The notes under the pieces: generated by a model
What the model was told of the DNA's origin: nothing
What the model saw: only the letters and a program-made list of their open reading frames with translations
Database searches by the model: none
Made by a program: the position numbers and the translations under genes
NCBI GenBank assembly: GCA_034769895.1
Contig: CM068367.1
Span: 127,398,927-127,462,926 of the forward strand
Direction of reading: 5' to 3'
From: Magicicada septendecula
Lineage: Eukaryota > Arthropoda > Insecta > Hemiptera > Cicadidae
DNA: 64,000 bases
In this document: positions 47,141 to 59,500 of the stretch, piece after piece
How the letters are laid out: each line of letters opens with the position of its first letter
Numbering within the stretch: position 1 is the first letter of the stretch

Positions 47141-48055
47141 ATTTAAAGGTCAGCTGGGAAAATCAGTAACCTGTTAATACGACGACGCCAAACTTAGCAA
47201 TATTCTATTATTGTAGCGTTTGAAAAGAGAAGAACACATGAAAGAAAATATGAGAGGGAAAAGAAGTGAAAATCCCACATTATATTTCATATAAACATTG
47301 CGATATGGTCTCGCTGTGTACACCTTTCACTGTCCTAAGGAATTTAATTTCCGCCAAACGAAATCTACGATCGTACATTATTGAAGGAACCAGCGTTAAC
47401 GTCCAAAGATTTGTTCACAAGTTTCATTTCTGGAACAGCCACTGTCTTAGTAAAACATGTGAACCGAATGTATTTCCGGTACTGATTTACATCATTTCAT
47501 GTGATAGCGCACATTCTAGTTAAAAGTTGACAATTTTATGAATGTAAAACAAAATTTTTTTTTGTTATATTAAAAAAGTTCTTTACAATTCTAATATTAT
47601 TAAAACTTCAAATTCAAATTGCGAGCCGCGCGGACTGAACTAACGTAATTAGATTCAACTGAATTAGCTGACAGTTCGCTTGGGACCTGACGACGAAGCA
47701 TCCATCGACGTGTCAGCGCCCCCTCGTTCTCGACTTCTCTCTAGTCTTCTCGCTTGTAACCTTTTAACGCGACCATCAAACTACACTTCAGAGCCAGTAA
47801 ATCTTATCGTCACCATCCGAGTTGTACACAACGTGATAACGTTTATCCAATTCCGTGCGTCAGTTACATCTTAAAATTTGTATTGCCTTGTATTGAAAAA
47901 AATCGACGGGACATAATAATAATAATAATACGAATTAAGTTGAATGCTTCTTAAGGTTACATTAGATTATTTGGGTTGTAGCACGTCTAACAGCACCCAT
48001 ATACGCGGAAAATCAAATGAAGATGTAAGTCAACAGACACATTTAGCGAGTGATA
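47141..48055. other. spacer with (AAT)n
   Basis: Nothing coding was recognised. (AAT)n lies at about 47916-47932. Confidence 0.5.
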
Positions 48056-48860
48056 AAAGAAAAATAAAGGAATCCCCAATAATGAGACTCATTTACTTGC
48101 TGATATTAAATAATATAATGGACGAAACAACTAAGAACGTGAAGGCGAGGAAGCATATAAAATGCGTGTTACAGAAATAAAAACAAGACGCTATGCGGAC
48201 GATGCATCATTGATTGCGGAAATGCGAGGTCAGCTTCAGAGAATGTTAATTAAGACGAGGCAAGTTTATGTGAAATTCACCACGAAATATGTCCACAATA
48301 GACAAAGTGTTTGAGCAAGATCCTGTCTTATGATATCTCACTATATTAACAAAGGGTCAAGTACACATCAAGCAACAAAAGCAGACGGGATGTCAAGCGC
48401 ATTAAATGGGACCACATACAAGAATCGAATATTTCAACCCAAAATTAAAACGATAGTATATATAAAGGCGTGATAAAACTTTCCATTTTAACCTACACAT
48501 CAGAAAAAGAGTCCGCACACATAAAGAGGACTGTGCGAATTTGGGAAAGCAATAAAAGAAGACTCTGCACAAAACTGAGGGAAACTCAGCAGATGGACAA
48601 GTTGCCGAACGTAGATTTAAGAAGTCGATGTGGAATTCAACCAATAAATCGATGGATAAAATTAAGAAGAAAAGCGTAAAATTATCACATCGCGTGGATC
48701 AGGTGAACATCATTTTGGTGCGCATCATCGCCACAGACGAAGCGGAGGGATGGAAATCTAGGATGTCCAGAGAAGTGAGAATCCGTAATTTTGAATGAAA
48801 CAGTCGATAACCTGTCAGAAAGGGAGAAGTATAGTGACTTCACTAAACGGGAAATTAGAT
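48056..48860 (+). pseudogene. decayed LINE with reverse transcriptase palm motif
   Basis: LIYLLILNNIMDETTKNVKA and then, after a shift, RRYADDASLIAEMRGQLQRM with YADD at 48191-48202. Further down come IKLSILTYTSEKESAHIKRT and RLCTKLRETQQMDKLPNVDL. The YADD motif followed by an A-E/Q-rich helix is the RT palm. The C-terminal part is more diverged than in the other copies. This is the second of two copies in the window that retain the catalytic motif. Confidence 0.65.
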
Positions 48861-50635
48861 CACATGACAGAAATCGTCAACCGTGTATGTATCGTGGATG
48901 ATAATAATGATTAGGTTATAAGTGGTGCGGTGACAAAACGACCGCAATAACAGGATAATTATAACAACTATATTGTAGTAAATATGTCCAACCGCATACT
49001 TTTGTCGAGGTATGTTTAAGGTTTATAGAGTAGGTGGGGTGCCCGTGGTCCATGTGACAGTATTACTTCTTCCGCCGGACGTTTCACTGTCAAAGTGCTT
49101 CAATGGCCACCTTGATCATTCTACAGTGAGCTATTTATATAATCATTTTATAGTTTGTACGCTCTAATGAACGTCTTAGATTTTACATCTAGTGAGTTTT
49201 TGGTTTCGGAAACTCCCCTATTAATTAGATATAGGTTTTAAAGTGAAACAAGTGAATTACTTTATATTCAAAACGACGACTAACCCGCATGAAAACTTTT
49301 AAAACATTCATTAATACAGTAATAGGGAAAAGTAGACCTCTGCGACTCTGAATGTGATCTGGGCAATACAATTCAGCCCCACTGCTTGAATTCTGTAGTT
49401 AGAACTCGGATAAATTTAAATTTTAAAAATTAAAATATTATTAAATACGAAGTTTGAAAGTAAATTGCAAGTATGTAGACCTAAATTACTCAAACTGAAA
49501 TTTCACAATTTATAAACTTGTAAATTTATAAACTTGGCTGTAAGAGAACTTTTTCATTAGAAACAACGATCTAATGCTTGCGATTAACAGTTTTTCGAAT
49601 ATTCACAAATATTATTATCTGTAAAATATTCAAATTTTCAGATGAAAATTTTGAAAAATAAGACGAATTTCAAGAAGTAATTTTCAGAGTACAACAATTT
49701 AAAACAGGGTCATTCTCATAAGAAAGCAAGAGTAGCCTACATGCAAAAAAAATAACCGTTTTTCATCACATTTACCAATTTTTGACACATTTAAGCTTAC
49801 TGAGTATCGATTTTTAAGTATATTAAAACGAAAAGTTAAGATAATTCGACTTGTGAGTTTAATGGGAATACACTAAATTATTTATTTTTTAAAACATAAA
49901 CATTTCATTTGTTTAAATAATTTTTTAACCAATTCTTTAAAAATACGATTTATTAAAGCTCTTAGTATTTTTTTTTAAACGAACATCATACGTTTTCAAA
50001 TAATACGTTCTTGTATTGCACATAACACATAGCACAACACAAAAAGTGACTAATAAAACCGTACAAAAGCAGCGTATAAAACCGTATTTTATTGTTTAAC
50101 ACAAATTCGAGAAACAGTAATTTTTTTCTAGTGGTTCGCCGTATAACTCCTTCATTTTACATATTATAAAGCGTTTTTCTGTACTCTTTCTTTCTAGTGT
50201 AAAACAAGAAAATGCTAATGAAAAATGAAAAGCGGCTGACTTCTGATTTCTCAAAAATAGCAAAAAAAAGGAAAATTCTATCTTGGTGAATTTTACTAAG
50301 AACAATTTATATTTATAACTTTTCGCAAAAATTAGTAGTTTTTTATGTCACAAAACCTGAGTTTTCCTTTTTTCGTCTCTTAAAAAATAAATTGAACACA
50401 TTTTATCTGGTAAAAACTTTCCTTTATTTCGTTTTTATACGTGTCATGAATGTCATTCAATAATGAAGTCATTCCGAATGACTTCGGAATTTTGGTTCTG
50501 AAGTACATAATTTATCTGCGATGGAGCAATAAACAGCTTATAAAATTACAAAATATAAAGTAAAACCTAAAACAAAGCAGCAAACAGAAATATTGTGTTG
50601 TGTGGGGGAATCAACAGATACATTTTTTGTAATCC
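48861..50635. other. AT-rich spacer
   Basis: Strongly AT-rich. No gene or repeat boundary was recognised. Confidence 0.6.
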
Positions 50636-51040
50636 TCTCGGTGGAACCGTTCCCGCCGGCCAGGACGCGTACTCGCATACAATCACCATGCAGACAACAG
50701 ACAAACATAACAATAAAAAAAAACGAAGGAAAGAAAGAAAATAAATGAAGGGTAGTCCCGCAGTGGTGGTGGGGGCAGACGGTGAGCGCGCCCCTCAATG
50801 ACTTGCGTCAGACGGAATCAATAAGAGGGCGGCGGCAGCGGTGCTGCATCAGACAGGGTGGGGGCGACGGAATCAATAACGGGAAATGCGGACACCGGCC
50901 GGCCGGCTTCTCCGCGGCACGGCGTGGTTGCAACAATAATTATTGCATTCATAACCTAACCTGATCGTTATGTGAAAGTAACCCAGACGACGCGACGGAC
51001 AGGTAGCCTTCCAACAACCTTTCACTCCACTACCGCCACA
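50636..51040. other. GC-rich island with shared 20-bp motif
   Basis: CpG-rich patch in AT-rich surroundings, with CACCGGCCGGCCGGCTTCTC at about 50891. ATGTGAAAGTAACCCAGACG lies at 50970-50989, followed by CTTTCACTCCACTA at 51019-51032. The same pair of motifs in the same order recurs at 56632-56686, also in a GGCCGGC-rich patch. It could be a regulatory element or part of an old duplicated repeat. No open frame supports a gene. Confidence 0.45.
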
Positions 51041-51719
51041 CGTGCTCCGTTAACTTCACGCGTGCATCTACCTTTACTATTTTTCATCGTATATTGTACG
51101 TAGACTATTGTTGTCAAAATACAGAAGAAACCACAATACAACTGTCTAATTAAAAATATGTAGTAATTATTATAACTTTCAGTCTACTGACAGGGGAACC
51201 TGCCAAAAAAACACACAAGATAAACACAGTTATTGTGCCGTTTCTCTTGCCAAACTGACCTTATTGTAATCCGTATTAAGCGTTTGTTTAAGCTATGCCG
51301 TGCAAATTGTCCTGTCAAGTCTGTCTCCAAATACAAACATTAATGTGCTGCTGTTCGCCGCCAAACTAATTTAAACAGAATTAAATTATCTTTACCTGAA
51401 AATATACTGTAATTTGAAGAATGTCAGTGTGTGGGTTTCAAGTTTTACTGTAAACAGGTTTTTAGAGAGTTTATGTTGCACGCGAATGGTTCAGGAATTC
51501 TACTTGTTAACGTATTTTATTCAAGCGTTTCCTGATTTACTCCTGGCTTCATTCTGTAAATTTATCTGCCTTGCTTTCTAAATCGGTCATCAAATAATTT
51601 TAATCCTGCTATTGACGATACGCCATAGTGGAAACTGTTTTACTCTCTTTGGTAATTAAAGTTACATCTTTTAGCGCTTAAGGTCGACCGTACAGCACAC
51701 GAGTACGACAATGTGGCTA
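51041..51719. other. spacer
   Basis: Nothing recognised. Confidence 0.5.
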
Positions 51720-52077
51720 GAAAATTGCACAAGACCGCTTCTAACTTCGCCAGCTGATGAGGAGACTGTTTACTCCTGTCGATGACTCCGACTGGACGTG
51801 CTGAAAAACGAGACGATTTGAACCCACATTGCTTCACAGAAAATTGCACGAGACCGCTTCCAACTTCGCCAGCTGATGAGGAGACTGTTTACTCCTGTCG
51901 ATGACTCCGACTGGACGTGCTGAAAAACGATACGATTTGAACCCACACTGCTTCACAGAAAATTGCACGAGACAGCTTCTAACTTCGCCAGCTGATGAGG
52001 AGACTGTTTACTCCTGTCGATGACTCCGACTGACGAGCAGAAAAACGAGACGATTTGAGCCCACATTGCTTCACTGT
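51720..52077. repeat. three tandem copies of a 119-bp unit
   Basis: Unit starts at 51720, 51839 and 51958. Each contains GAAAATTGCAC, TTCGCCAGCTGATGAGGAGA, GTTTACTCCTGTCGATGACT and GATTTGAACCCACA. The copies differ at only a few positions; the third is about 1 bp shorter. GATTTGAACCC is B-box-like and TCGCCAGCTGATGAGG weakly A-box-like, but the spacing is about 70 bp, so a tRNA origin is not established. Confidence 0.88.
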
Positions 52078-52239
52078 AAAAACGACTCCGTTAACTACTG
52101 GCCACCAAGATTGCACACGTTTGTAATAGGTACCGGTACAAAATTCTTTCTAATGACTGCCTTCCAATGCTCCTAACACTAAAAAACACAATAAAATACA
52201 AAGGCTTTCAGATGTAACAGATACCGTGCTATTCGATTG

Positions 52240-52445
52240 TGGACCATTGTTGACGGTATTTTTGCAAAGACGTTTCGGCAATTTCCGCGGCAGGCATCCT
52301 CAATAAGCATCCTCTTGATCAAATCATTCGGACATGAACATCCAGTCCAGGCTACTGCTTATGGTTGCCGCGGAAGTTGCCTTAAGGTTTTACAAAAATA
52401 CCATTAACCACAGGCCACGGTCAAATAGCCCGGTACTGGATACTA
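52240..52445. mobile_element. decayed foldback related to the hammerhead elements
   Basis: The left arm (about 52243-52295) and right arm (about 52367-52435) are imperfect inverted repeats sharing GGTATTTTTG / CAAAAATACC, GGAACTTCCGCGGCA-type sequence, and the family end GGACCA / CACGGTCAAATAGCCCGG. On the minus strand GAAACGTC lies at 52276-52269, but the CTGANGA box is changed and stem II is not evident. The right end resembles the 3' end of the 902-1207 element. Confidence 0.5.
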
Positions 52446-52689
52446 TGTCTTTAAAATACATTAGACGATTGGTAAATTTTCAGGGAAGGTTACAGTTATT
52501 ACAAGTTTATCGAACGTTATCTCGCTTCCTCCAACATTATCGAATCGAGGTTTCGACTCTCCGTCAGTACTCTTTCACTGACATAACAGAAACGAAAATA
52601 CAAATGCCAAGAGTCTTACTGCCAGTCCTGTATAAAAAGTAAACACGTGCTTTAAGGATTAACTGCTAAAATCTACAGCGTTCGCTTTG

Positions 52690-52920
52690 TGTCAATGTCA
52701 TTCATTCAACCATCATTTTCGGGGCCTTTCCAAAATTCTCCACCCCCTTGGATGATAAGTCAAGGGCTCTTCTTGGAAATCCAATTGGATCCATTCTCTC
52801 CACGTGTAACCACCACTGATTTTTATACGGGAGATTTTATTATTTAAGTTTTGAACTATGCCTAGATCCATTCTAATATGATCATTTCTGTTAAGATCTC
52901 TCCCTGATGCAACCCTTTAC
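52690..52920 (-). pseudogene. LINE C-terminal remnant, minus strand
   Basis: The minus strand gives LGIVQNLNNKISRIKISGGY, WREWIQLDFQEEPLTYHPRG, WRILERPRK, a stop and WLNE. This corresponds to D-L-x-I-x-x-x-N-x-K-I ... W-x-x-H-x-x-R-M-D ... A-L-x-Y-x-P-x-G-R-R-x-x-G-R-P-x-K-R-W. Key Gly and Arg residues have decayed. Confidence 0.65.
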
Positions 52921-54324
52921 ACTTTAGAAAAAGAAAAAAACCCTTCAACAGAAAATGAAAAAGAAAATCTAAAAACCAGGCAAGTGACTTTCGTACTCAC
53001 AAAAAGGTCTCACTGAACTAACAGTCTTGTAAAACAATCATCAGTCAACTGACAGCAAAGCTCACCTGTAACAGAAAGAACAAAATATATATTACAAACA
53101 GATAACAAGCCGAATTTAGTAAGATTAATTTAAAAATATAAATAATAAACAATCGGGAGGTTAGCTGGCCAATGGGTAGTGGTGCTTGGCAACTTAACCT
53201 AGATTCGATTTCCAGACAAGCAGACAAGCATCATAACATCGTGGACCAACAGCAATTATGTATCAAATTTTGTTGCTAGATTAGGAAAAAAACTTATCGA
53301 TTCACGTAAAGTACTGGTCTTGAGAGTGCGAACTGCCTTACGGCGACTTGTTTTTAATTGTGATGTAGTAAACTTAATGTTTCCAGTGATTGTTATTGGG
53401 AATATTGCGTAACAATATTCGGTAGTTAGAATGTAATTGTTAAAAACCATTGTTAAGTTGAATCTAATACGGTTTGGCCAATAAAGTTTACACATCGTAA
53501 TACGGTTTCTCATGTTTTACTGTCATATTTACGGTTGAACTGACTGTTCACCTTACGGATAGTCATTCACAAAACAAAATACTTTACGCGCATGCTCGTA
53601 TAACATTGACTCAATAACTAGTGCATTCAAACTTTCGATCCAATTTCACACTGCCGTTGGAAATACAACTCCATACAAAGTACCGTAAATTCATCTTCTA
53701 TGAACACCATTTGAAACGGTTTGCAGTTTTTATCTTTTTAACTACTGTAATATCTAAAAAGACAAAATCTTCCAGCAGTAATACTCGCGTTTCTTTCAAC
53801 TGTTTCGCTTAGCTTTCTTCAGTTTAATTTTCCCGTTTTCCTTTTGATATTCTTTTTATTCTGATAATTTATTTTATTTCTGATGACGCAGACTGTAGAC
53901 TGTTCTGATAAAGATCTGATTTTTTAGTTGCGGAAGAAAATAATTAATTTCATTATAATGATTTTGATCATTCAAGCGCGTCGGATTTGACTAGGTATAA
54001 TACTACCACCATCCGCCAACGGAATTAACGTTTTAATTTAAAATCTTATGAAAGAAAAAGAAATTCAAACCGCTTCAGCATACGGAATGCTGACAAAGTA
54101 CCGAACAGATTATAAAACTGATAAAATTATGTACTGTGCAAATTAAGTACAATTATAATCGATCTCGTCTAAAGACCAGGTGTAGTCTACGAACTGGATC
54201 GAACTGTTTCGCACGCAAACGTTTGCGCACGCACATAACGCTAACGCGCGCACTTAATTCGCCAAGGGGAGACAGATTGGACAGGGCACACAACGACAGG
54301 TCGTGAGTGGTGCTACACAATTGG

Positions 54325-54327
<3 letters not shown>
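52921..54327. other. spacer
   Basis: No gene or element was recognised. Confidence 0.55.

Positions 54328-54409
<82 letters not shown>
54328..54409. repeat. (GA)n microsatellite, ~82 bp
   Basis: Uninterrupted GA dinucleotide tract. Open frames of Arg-Glu or Ser-Leu repeats across it are artefacts. Confidence 0.97.
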
Positions 54410-54411
<2 letters not shown>

Positions 54412-56285
54412 GGGACAACAGCAGACAGAAAGGCCAAGGTCAGTATTGCCACTTTTGGACGAGGAAAAGTTAGCAAAGTGAATAACAACAAACATTTTAC
54501 CATTAACCATGTGATTTAATAACATTAATAATAATAACAATCGGTTAAAAGGTGCACAGCCGAAAGATATTTATTATAGTGGTAACCAATAATTATCGTA
54601 AACACAAGCGGAACTCGTTTGCCAAACACGGTTACAGAGACACAACAAGCTGTCAGAGAGACGTATGACATTAGCCATTTTAATAATAACCGTTTATAAA
54701 TTGTGTAGCCTACCACCTTTCAGTATTTACATTGCAATGATACAGGATGCAATGTTTTCATCACGGGTACGTTTCTATATCAAATGGATGCTACTGTGCA
54801 TTCTCGAATTGCAATATACATCGCGCTTTTAATCACTGTCGTTAGAAATTCGCAAACTTATCGAGAATACTTAAAAATCTACGTAAGCGATGGAAAAGAG
54901 AAAATTAAGTCTCGCACGAATTAGCCTGGAATAATAGTACTCGTCGCGGAAAAGGATATCCTATAATGTAACAGAGAATACAGCGACACACAGGGCACGA
55001 ATTATATCTCCTCACGAATAAAACGTGAACAAAATTGGAGCTTTGCAATTAGTATTATTAACAAGATTACTATAAGTAACATACACAATCACTAACAATT
55101 ACATTAGATAATTCTAATTTACAGTTATATAACAATCTTAAACTAATAACAGGAAACAGATGATGAAAAGATACGGAGGAGTACCCATGAAAAATTAGCC
55201 ACACATATCATGGGAATCACAAAACTATATACCTCAATTTTGTGATAAAGAAATAAAGAGGAAGAATACGCTAAAATTGGTTTTCAGTGTATACGGACAA
55301 AACAAAGTAGTGTTTAAGAGATGTTAGAAATCTAAAATTCCACGAGTAACGAGAAATAAAAACAACGAAGAAATTTAAGTATTTCGGATTTTTTAGTATC
55401 TTAAATAAGTAAAGTTTAAACAATATTTCTTTTTGTAATAAAGTTCTTATAAAATAAGGTGGTAATGATCGAAAGAAAAAAAAAAGATTAAAACAGGTTG
55501 CAGCAAACAAGAACTCGTATCAGATAACTTAATACAGTCAATATTCTACTAAGACTGAATTACTCGCAATTCTAAAATACGCATTTGAAAAGCACGAGTA
55601 AGACACTTGGGTTCTGATATATTATATGGTAGTGTTACGGTGACGAGCTGTAAATACGTGCGCACGTGATGGTTGTCGCGTACGGCTACGAGTCAGAATA
55701 GTATATTCACATTCTAATGCAAGGGGAAACGGTCTACTAGGTCTGACAACTGACATACATACACATGAGAGATGGACCTGTATCTGTTTGTTTGGAGTGT
55801 ACGGTTATATGTAGACGACGTATTACGGTATGATGAAATCAACCCAGAGCGGCGGTACCGTCGTGTGGTCAAACCACTGTGGCCGACTCCATCTGCAAAG
55901 TCACATGCATGAGTACAGAAACCCGGATGGATGACCACAGGTTTCAAAAATGTTTATTAACTTTTTTCTGCATACGATACATAACACATTTCCTGGTATT
56001 ACTGGTTTTTATGGCAATTATCGCATACTTGGAATGTCGCATCGGCCGGCGTGAGTCATATAACGACAGTATGCATAATGAGGAATTTAAACGAGCCACG
56101 ACATCGTGGAAAAGATGCTCTCTGTACTCGAAAAGGTAGACAGAATGAGACAATTACATTAGAAGTATTAATCATCGCAACGGACACGGACTACCGGTTG
56201 AAAAAGCATTAGGATTACGAGCATGATGAAAGAATCACGAATTTGAAGATCGTGGGAAAATCGTGTTTCTAAAATATATGAGTCT
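54410..56285. other. spacer
   Basis: Nothing recognised. Confidence 0.55.
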
Positions 56286-56535
56286 CATCGAGCAAATGAG
56301 ATAAAATGGCTAGGTTTTTCGCTTAAGACATTACACATCTTAACATAGTGACCATACGATATACTGTAGAACCAACAACTGTACACGTTTCTATGGGAAG
56401 ACGAACAGGAAGAAAGGTATTGTACCGAGGAACAAAACAAATGGAGAGAGCACCCTTGAGACAGAGAATGAGAAGACGGAGATACTCTTATATGAAGTAC
56501 AAGCAGTATACGCGGGATGAGACAATCGTATTTTC
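56286..56535 (+). pseudogene. possible decayed LINE tail
   Basis: Fragments such as KWLGFSL, then a GRRTGRK-like stretch, are suggestive of the W-L-G-H ... G-R-R-x-x-G-R-P region, but the intermediate sequence does not match well. Confidence 0.25.
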
Positions 56536-56609
56536 CGTGTTTAATAAGTTTACACATCATTGCAGACACGTGTTATCTGGCCGCTAGTAGGCTAATCTGC
56601 GCACCAGCC

Positions 56610-56880
56610 AGACGTACACAACTGCAGTATCATGTGAAAGTAACCCAGACGGCCAGGTATGCCGAGACAGGGCTTTCACTGCACTAAAAACTCATTGTTT
56701 ACTGGGTCTGAACCGTTTAATTAATGATTAATAAATCCGCTGCTATGACGATGGCGGCGGCCGCCGGCTTATTATACATACCGCCGTTATGACTCACTAC
56801 TGACCGGCCGGTACGGCATCACAAGTATGCGATAATTACCGGAAACGCAAGTAATACCGGAAAACAAATGTATGTAGCGT
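56610..56880. other. second GC-rich island with the shared motif
   Basis: ATGTGAAAGTAACCCAGACG at 56632-56651 and CTTTCACTGCACTA at 56673-56686. GATGGCGGCGGCCGCCGGC at about 56750 and GACCGGCCGGTACGG near 56801 follow. Counterpart of 50636-51040. Confidence 0.45.
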
Positions 56881-58084
56881 AGTTATGCAGAAAAAAAGGT
56901 TAATAACAATTTCGCAAACGCGAGTTAACGTTTTAAACCGAATTATTATTATATTCCGTTTACATAAGCGGGTGTTCTACACCGGCGGTATTTAAAGTGT
57001 GGATTGTGGTCCACCACTGACTCACGGAAAATATCTGGCGAGTCGTAAAAATGTATGCCCAGCGCTATGGCTTCGTCAGAATCCACTCGTTTCTGTAATT
57101 ATTACAAATTTCTCTCCACTTCCTGATCAAGCATCAACCCCTTACATCCCACCTTCTTCCTTCTCGCCCCATATTTTTTGGTTTGGACGATAAATCGTTG
57201 TTTGTTTTATGTCTTCTATTTCTTTCCCTCTTTTTTCTTTATGTTAACAATAAGTAAAGTCCCCCCTCCTAGTGGTTTCAATGGGGGCAAGTTTCATTTT
57301 AGAATACGCTTTTCTGGTATCAGGATCCATTATATTCTTACTTATGTCAATTATAACGGTGTTGATTTCCACACAGTAAGAATCCACATGTAGAGTCGTA
57401 ATGCCTGCTATGATCTGCAAAGGTGACGCTACTCCTCAAACCACGACGGCTGCTCTTGACACCGTATGCCCTTCTTTCACGTTTTAAGTATTAAAAATTA
57501 ATCTCTCCCGACTACAAGTACGAAATGAAAGACGCCATGTCCTCAGACGTGTAATAGCATCGGCGCGGCGTGGCGAAAAAGCAAGAGCCGGTCATATCTA
57601 CAGCAACATACAGGCCTACTTATTATTGATATCACCGTCATTATGCAAGTTTACATCTTGCATGTTTACTAAATCACTTCAATACATTGATACTCTGTTG
57701 CGCAATCAATATCGATGTACAAAGCCGGGTCTCAGCACCGGACTGTTACTGCAGCGTCAGGTCTGGTTTGGGATTGAATGCTGACAAAGCACAGCCCAAG
57801 AACAGCGTGACATGCGATCGCCTATACTGCACGCACGCGAAAAGATCTCGTTGGACCTCCAACTCCCATGAAAGTGTACGAGTAATACTACTTTTATTTC
57901 CCAGTCGTTACCTATTTGAATGTTTTTTTATTGCTTGAGGAAGACCCACCCTGTTTAGAGTGTGCCAACGATCCCTTAGTTTATTGTAATGTACTATTCC
58001 TTACAGAATGAACTTTCATTGTAGCTGCTTTCATCATTACTTGACCAAAGCATCTGTGACGCAAACAGTATCTCAGAATATCTG
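56881..58084. other. spacer
   Basis: Nothing coding was recognised. Confidence 0.5.
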
Positions 58085-58440
58085 AACGAAAAATGCAGAT
58101 GAAAAGTTTTTGGACCAGTGCAAAATAATAACGCCTCATGGGGAATACGAAGGAATCAAGGAATAAATAATCTGATACACGAAGCTGACATAGTAAGGTT
58201 CACAGAGTAGAAGGATAGCTTGGCTGGAACACACAATGAGGATGGAGCAATACATTGGATTGAGATGGATCGAGGATATTGAGGGGGATTTGAGGAATAT
58301 GGGGATAATAAGATGGAGAAGACTGTGTAATGAGACGGCTGAATGGAGAATAGGCTAAAAGCCATATTGGGTTGTAACGCTAGTAGAAGATCTGTGATGT
58401 CTTATAAAGATTTAATACGAGAAGCTTATAGCAATAATAA
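58085..58440 (+). pseudogene. LINE C-terminal end with (AAT)n tail
   Basis: In shifting frames: ASWGIRRNQGINNLIHEADI, VRFTE, IAWLEHTMRMEQ, LRWIEDIEGDLRNMGIIRWR and RLCNETAEWR, then a 3' stretch ending in (AAT)n at about 58431-58442. R-W-I-E-D-I-x-x-D-L and W-x-x-x ... A-E-W-R identify a LINE C-terminus of the same broad family as 30213-31003. A second LINE starts directly after the tail. Confidence 0.7.
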
Positions 58441-58446
58441 TAATGC

Positions 58447-59270
58447 AGTGAAGGGATGGAGTTTGTCACCAACTCTGTTTAATGTGTAGGCTACAATCTC
58501 ATCAGAAGATCACTCTATAAAACTCAGAATGAACTCGGGTATACAGATCAGTCGCAACACACCCTAAACACAATGTTATTTGCGAACGAACAAATTATAA
58601 TAGAAGACACACTGTGGTACAGGTGTAGTTATCTGTCTGTAAACTTTATCAGCTGAGTTCCCTTTACAATTTGAAATTATCTTTGTCAAAAAACAAAACC
58701 ATTTCTCGTAACAATCCTATAAGAACAAAAACTGTCATCAACAATACTATTTTAGAACAGGCCCCACACTTTCAGAACTTGGGCTGCGATATTTCTTGCG
58801 AAGAAGACAGAGACATCAGCAACAAAATAAAGAAATGTCAAAAGAATATGTGGTATATGCGGATAAGTATTCTTAAGAATAAGACATTAAAAGACACGCA
58901 CCTATAAGGTGATGGCAGTTCCCACATTGTTGTATGGTTCAGAATGTTGGGTACCTAGGAAAAGATATCTTAGATGAGGTCATCAGAAATGAAGTTTCTT
59001 AAGTCAGTGTGTTAGGGGATAGAAAATGCAACAATTAGACAGGAATTAAACATTCAATCGGTCGCACTACGGGCAGTAATGTATAAAGAAATATGGAAAG
59101 AACGTGTATCCAAAATGCGGAAAGAAAGGATTCCAAAGCAGGCCTTCAATTATCACCCGACAGATAGAAGAAGCGTGTGAAGACCGAGGATTACATGGTA
59201 AAGCCGACACCGGCAGAACTGTTTAACCCTGGACGGACAGAGAAGAAGAAGAAGAAGAAGAAGAAGACGG
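58447..59270 (+). pseudogene. LINE ORF2 remnant with (GAA)n tail
   Basis: It begins VKGWSLSPTLFNV (from the Q-G-C-x-L-S-P-x-L-F-N motif of the RT fingers/palm). The Y-x-D-D box is replaced (F-A-N-E). The frame 58671-58907 then reads MKLSLSKNKTISRNNPIRTK, TVINNTILEQAPHFQNLGCD and ISCEEDRDISNKIKKCQKNM. Later come MAVPTLLYGSECWV, IRNEVS and PKQAFNYHPTDRRSV. The tail is (GAA)n at 59241-59268. It covers more of the RT than most copies but is heavily interrupted. Confidence 0.78.
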
Positions 59271-59394
59271 AAGACTCTTTTTCATGTGAGCCGTTCGACA
59301 TACAAGGAAGATATTGTGGCAACAACACGCTTCAGAACCCGTTATTGTTACAGGATGTGTTATCCCAGCTACTCATTCCTACGGTCTGAGGCGG

Positions 59395-59500
59395 TCCGGG
59401 GGCTTAAAATCGCACCTTGATTTTACGCTGCTGAGCGGAAATTGAACTCAAGACCTCTACGCTAGCTTCAAGACCAGCGGTATACTAAGCTTCAAGTTTT
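59395..59500 (-). repeat. tRNA-Thr-like SINE head
   Basis: The minus strand reads AGCTTAGTATACCGCTGGTC, TTGAAGCTAGCGTAGAGGTC, then TTGAGTTCAATTTCCGCTCA. This follows a tRNA plan: a D-arm/A-box-like TTAGTATACCGCTGG, an anticodon arm GCTGG/CTAGC with an 8-nt loop, and a B box GAGTTCAATTTCC. It is closest by eye to threonine tRNA. The D arm is shortened and the acceptor stem does not close, so it is not a functional tRNA. The sequence continuing to about 59380 would be the SINE body. Confidence 0.5.

Noticed and set aside
50951-50960. Telomeric (CCTAA)n remnant
   Set aside because: Only about two partial units, which is within chance.
51745-51790. CTGATGAGGAG...CTCC as a hammerhead in the 119-bp repeat
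   Set aside because: A stem II can form, but no GAAA follows it in any of the three copies.
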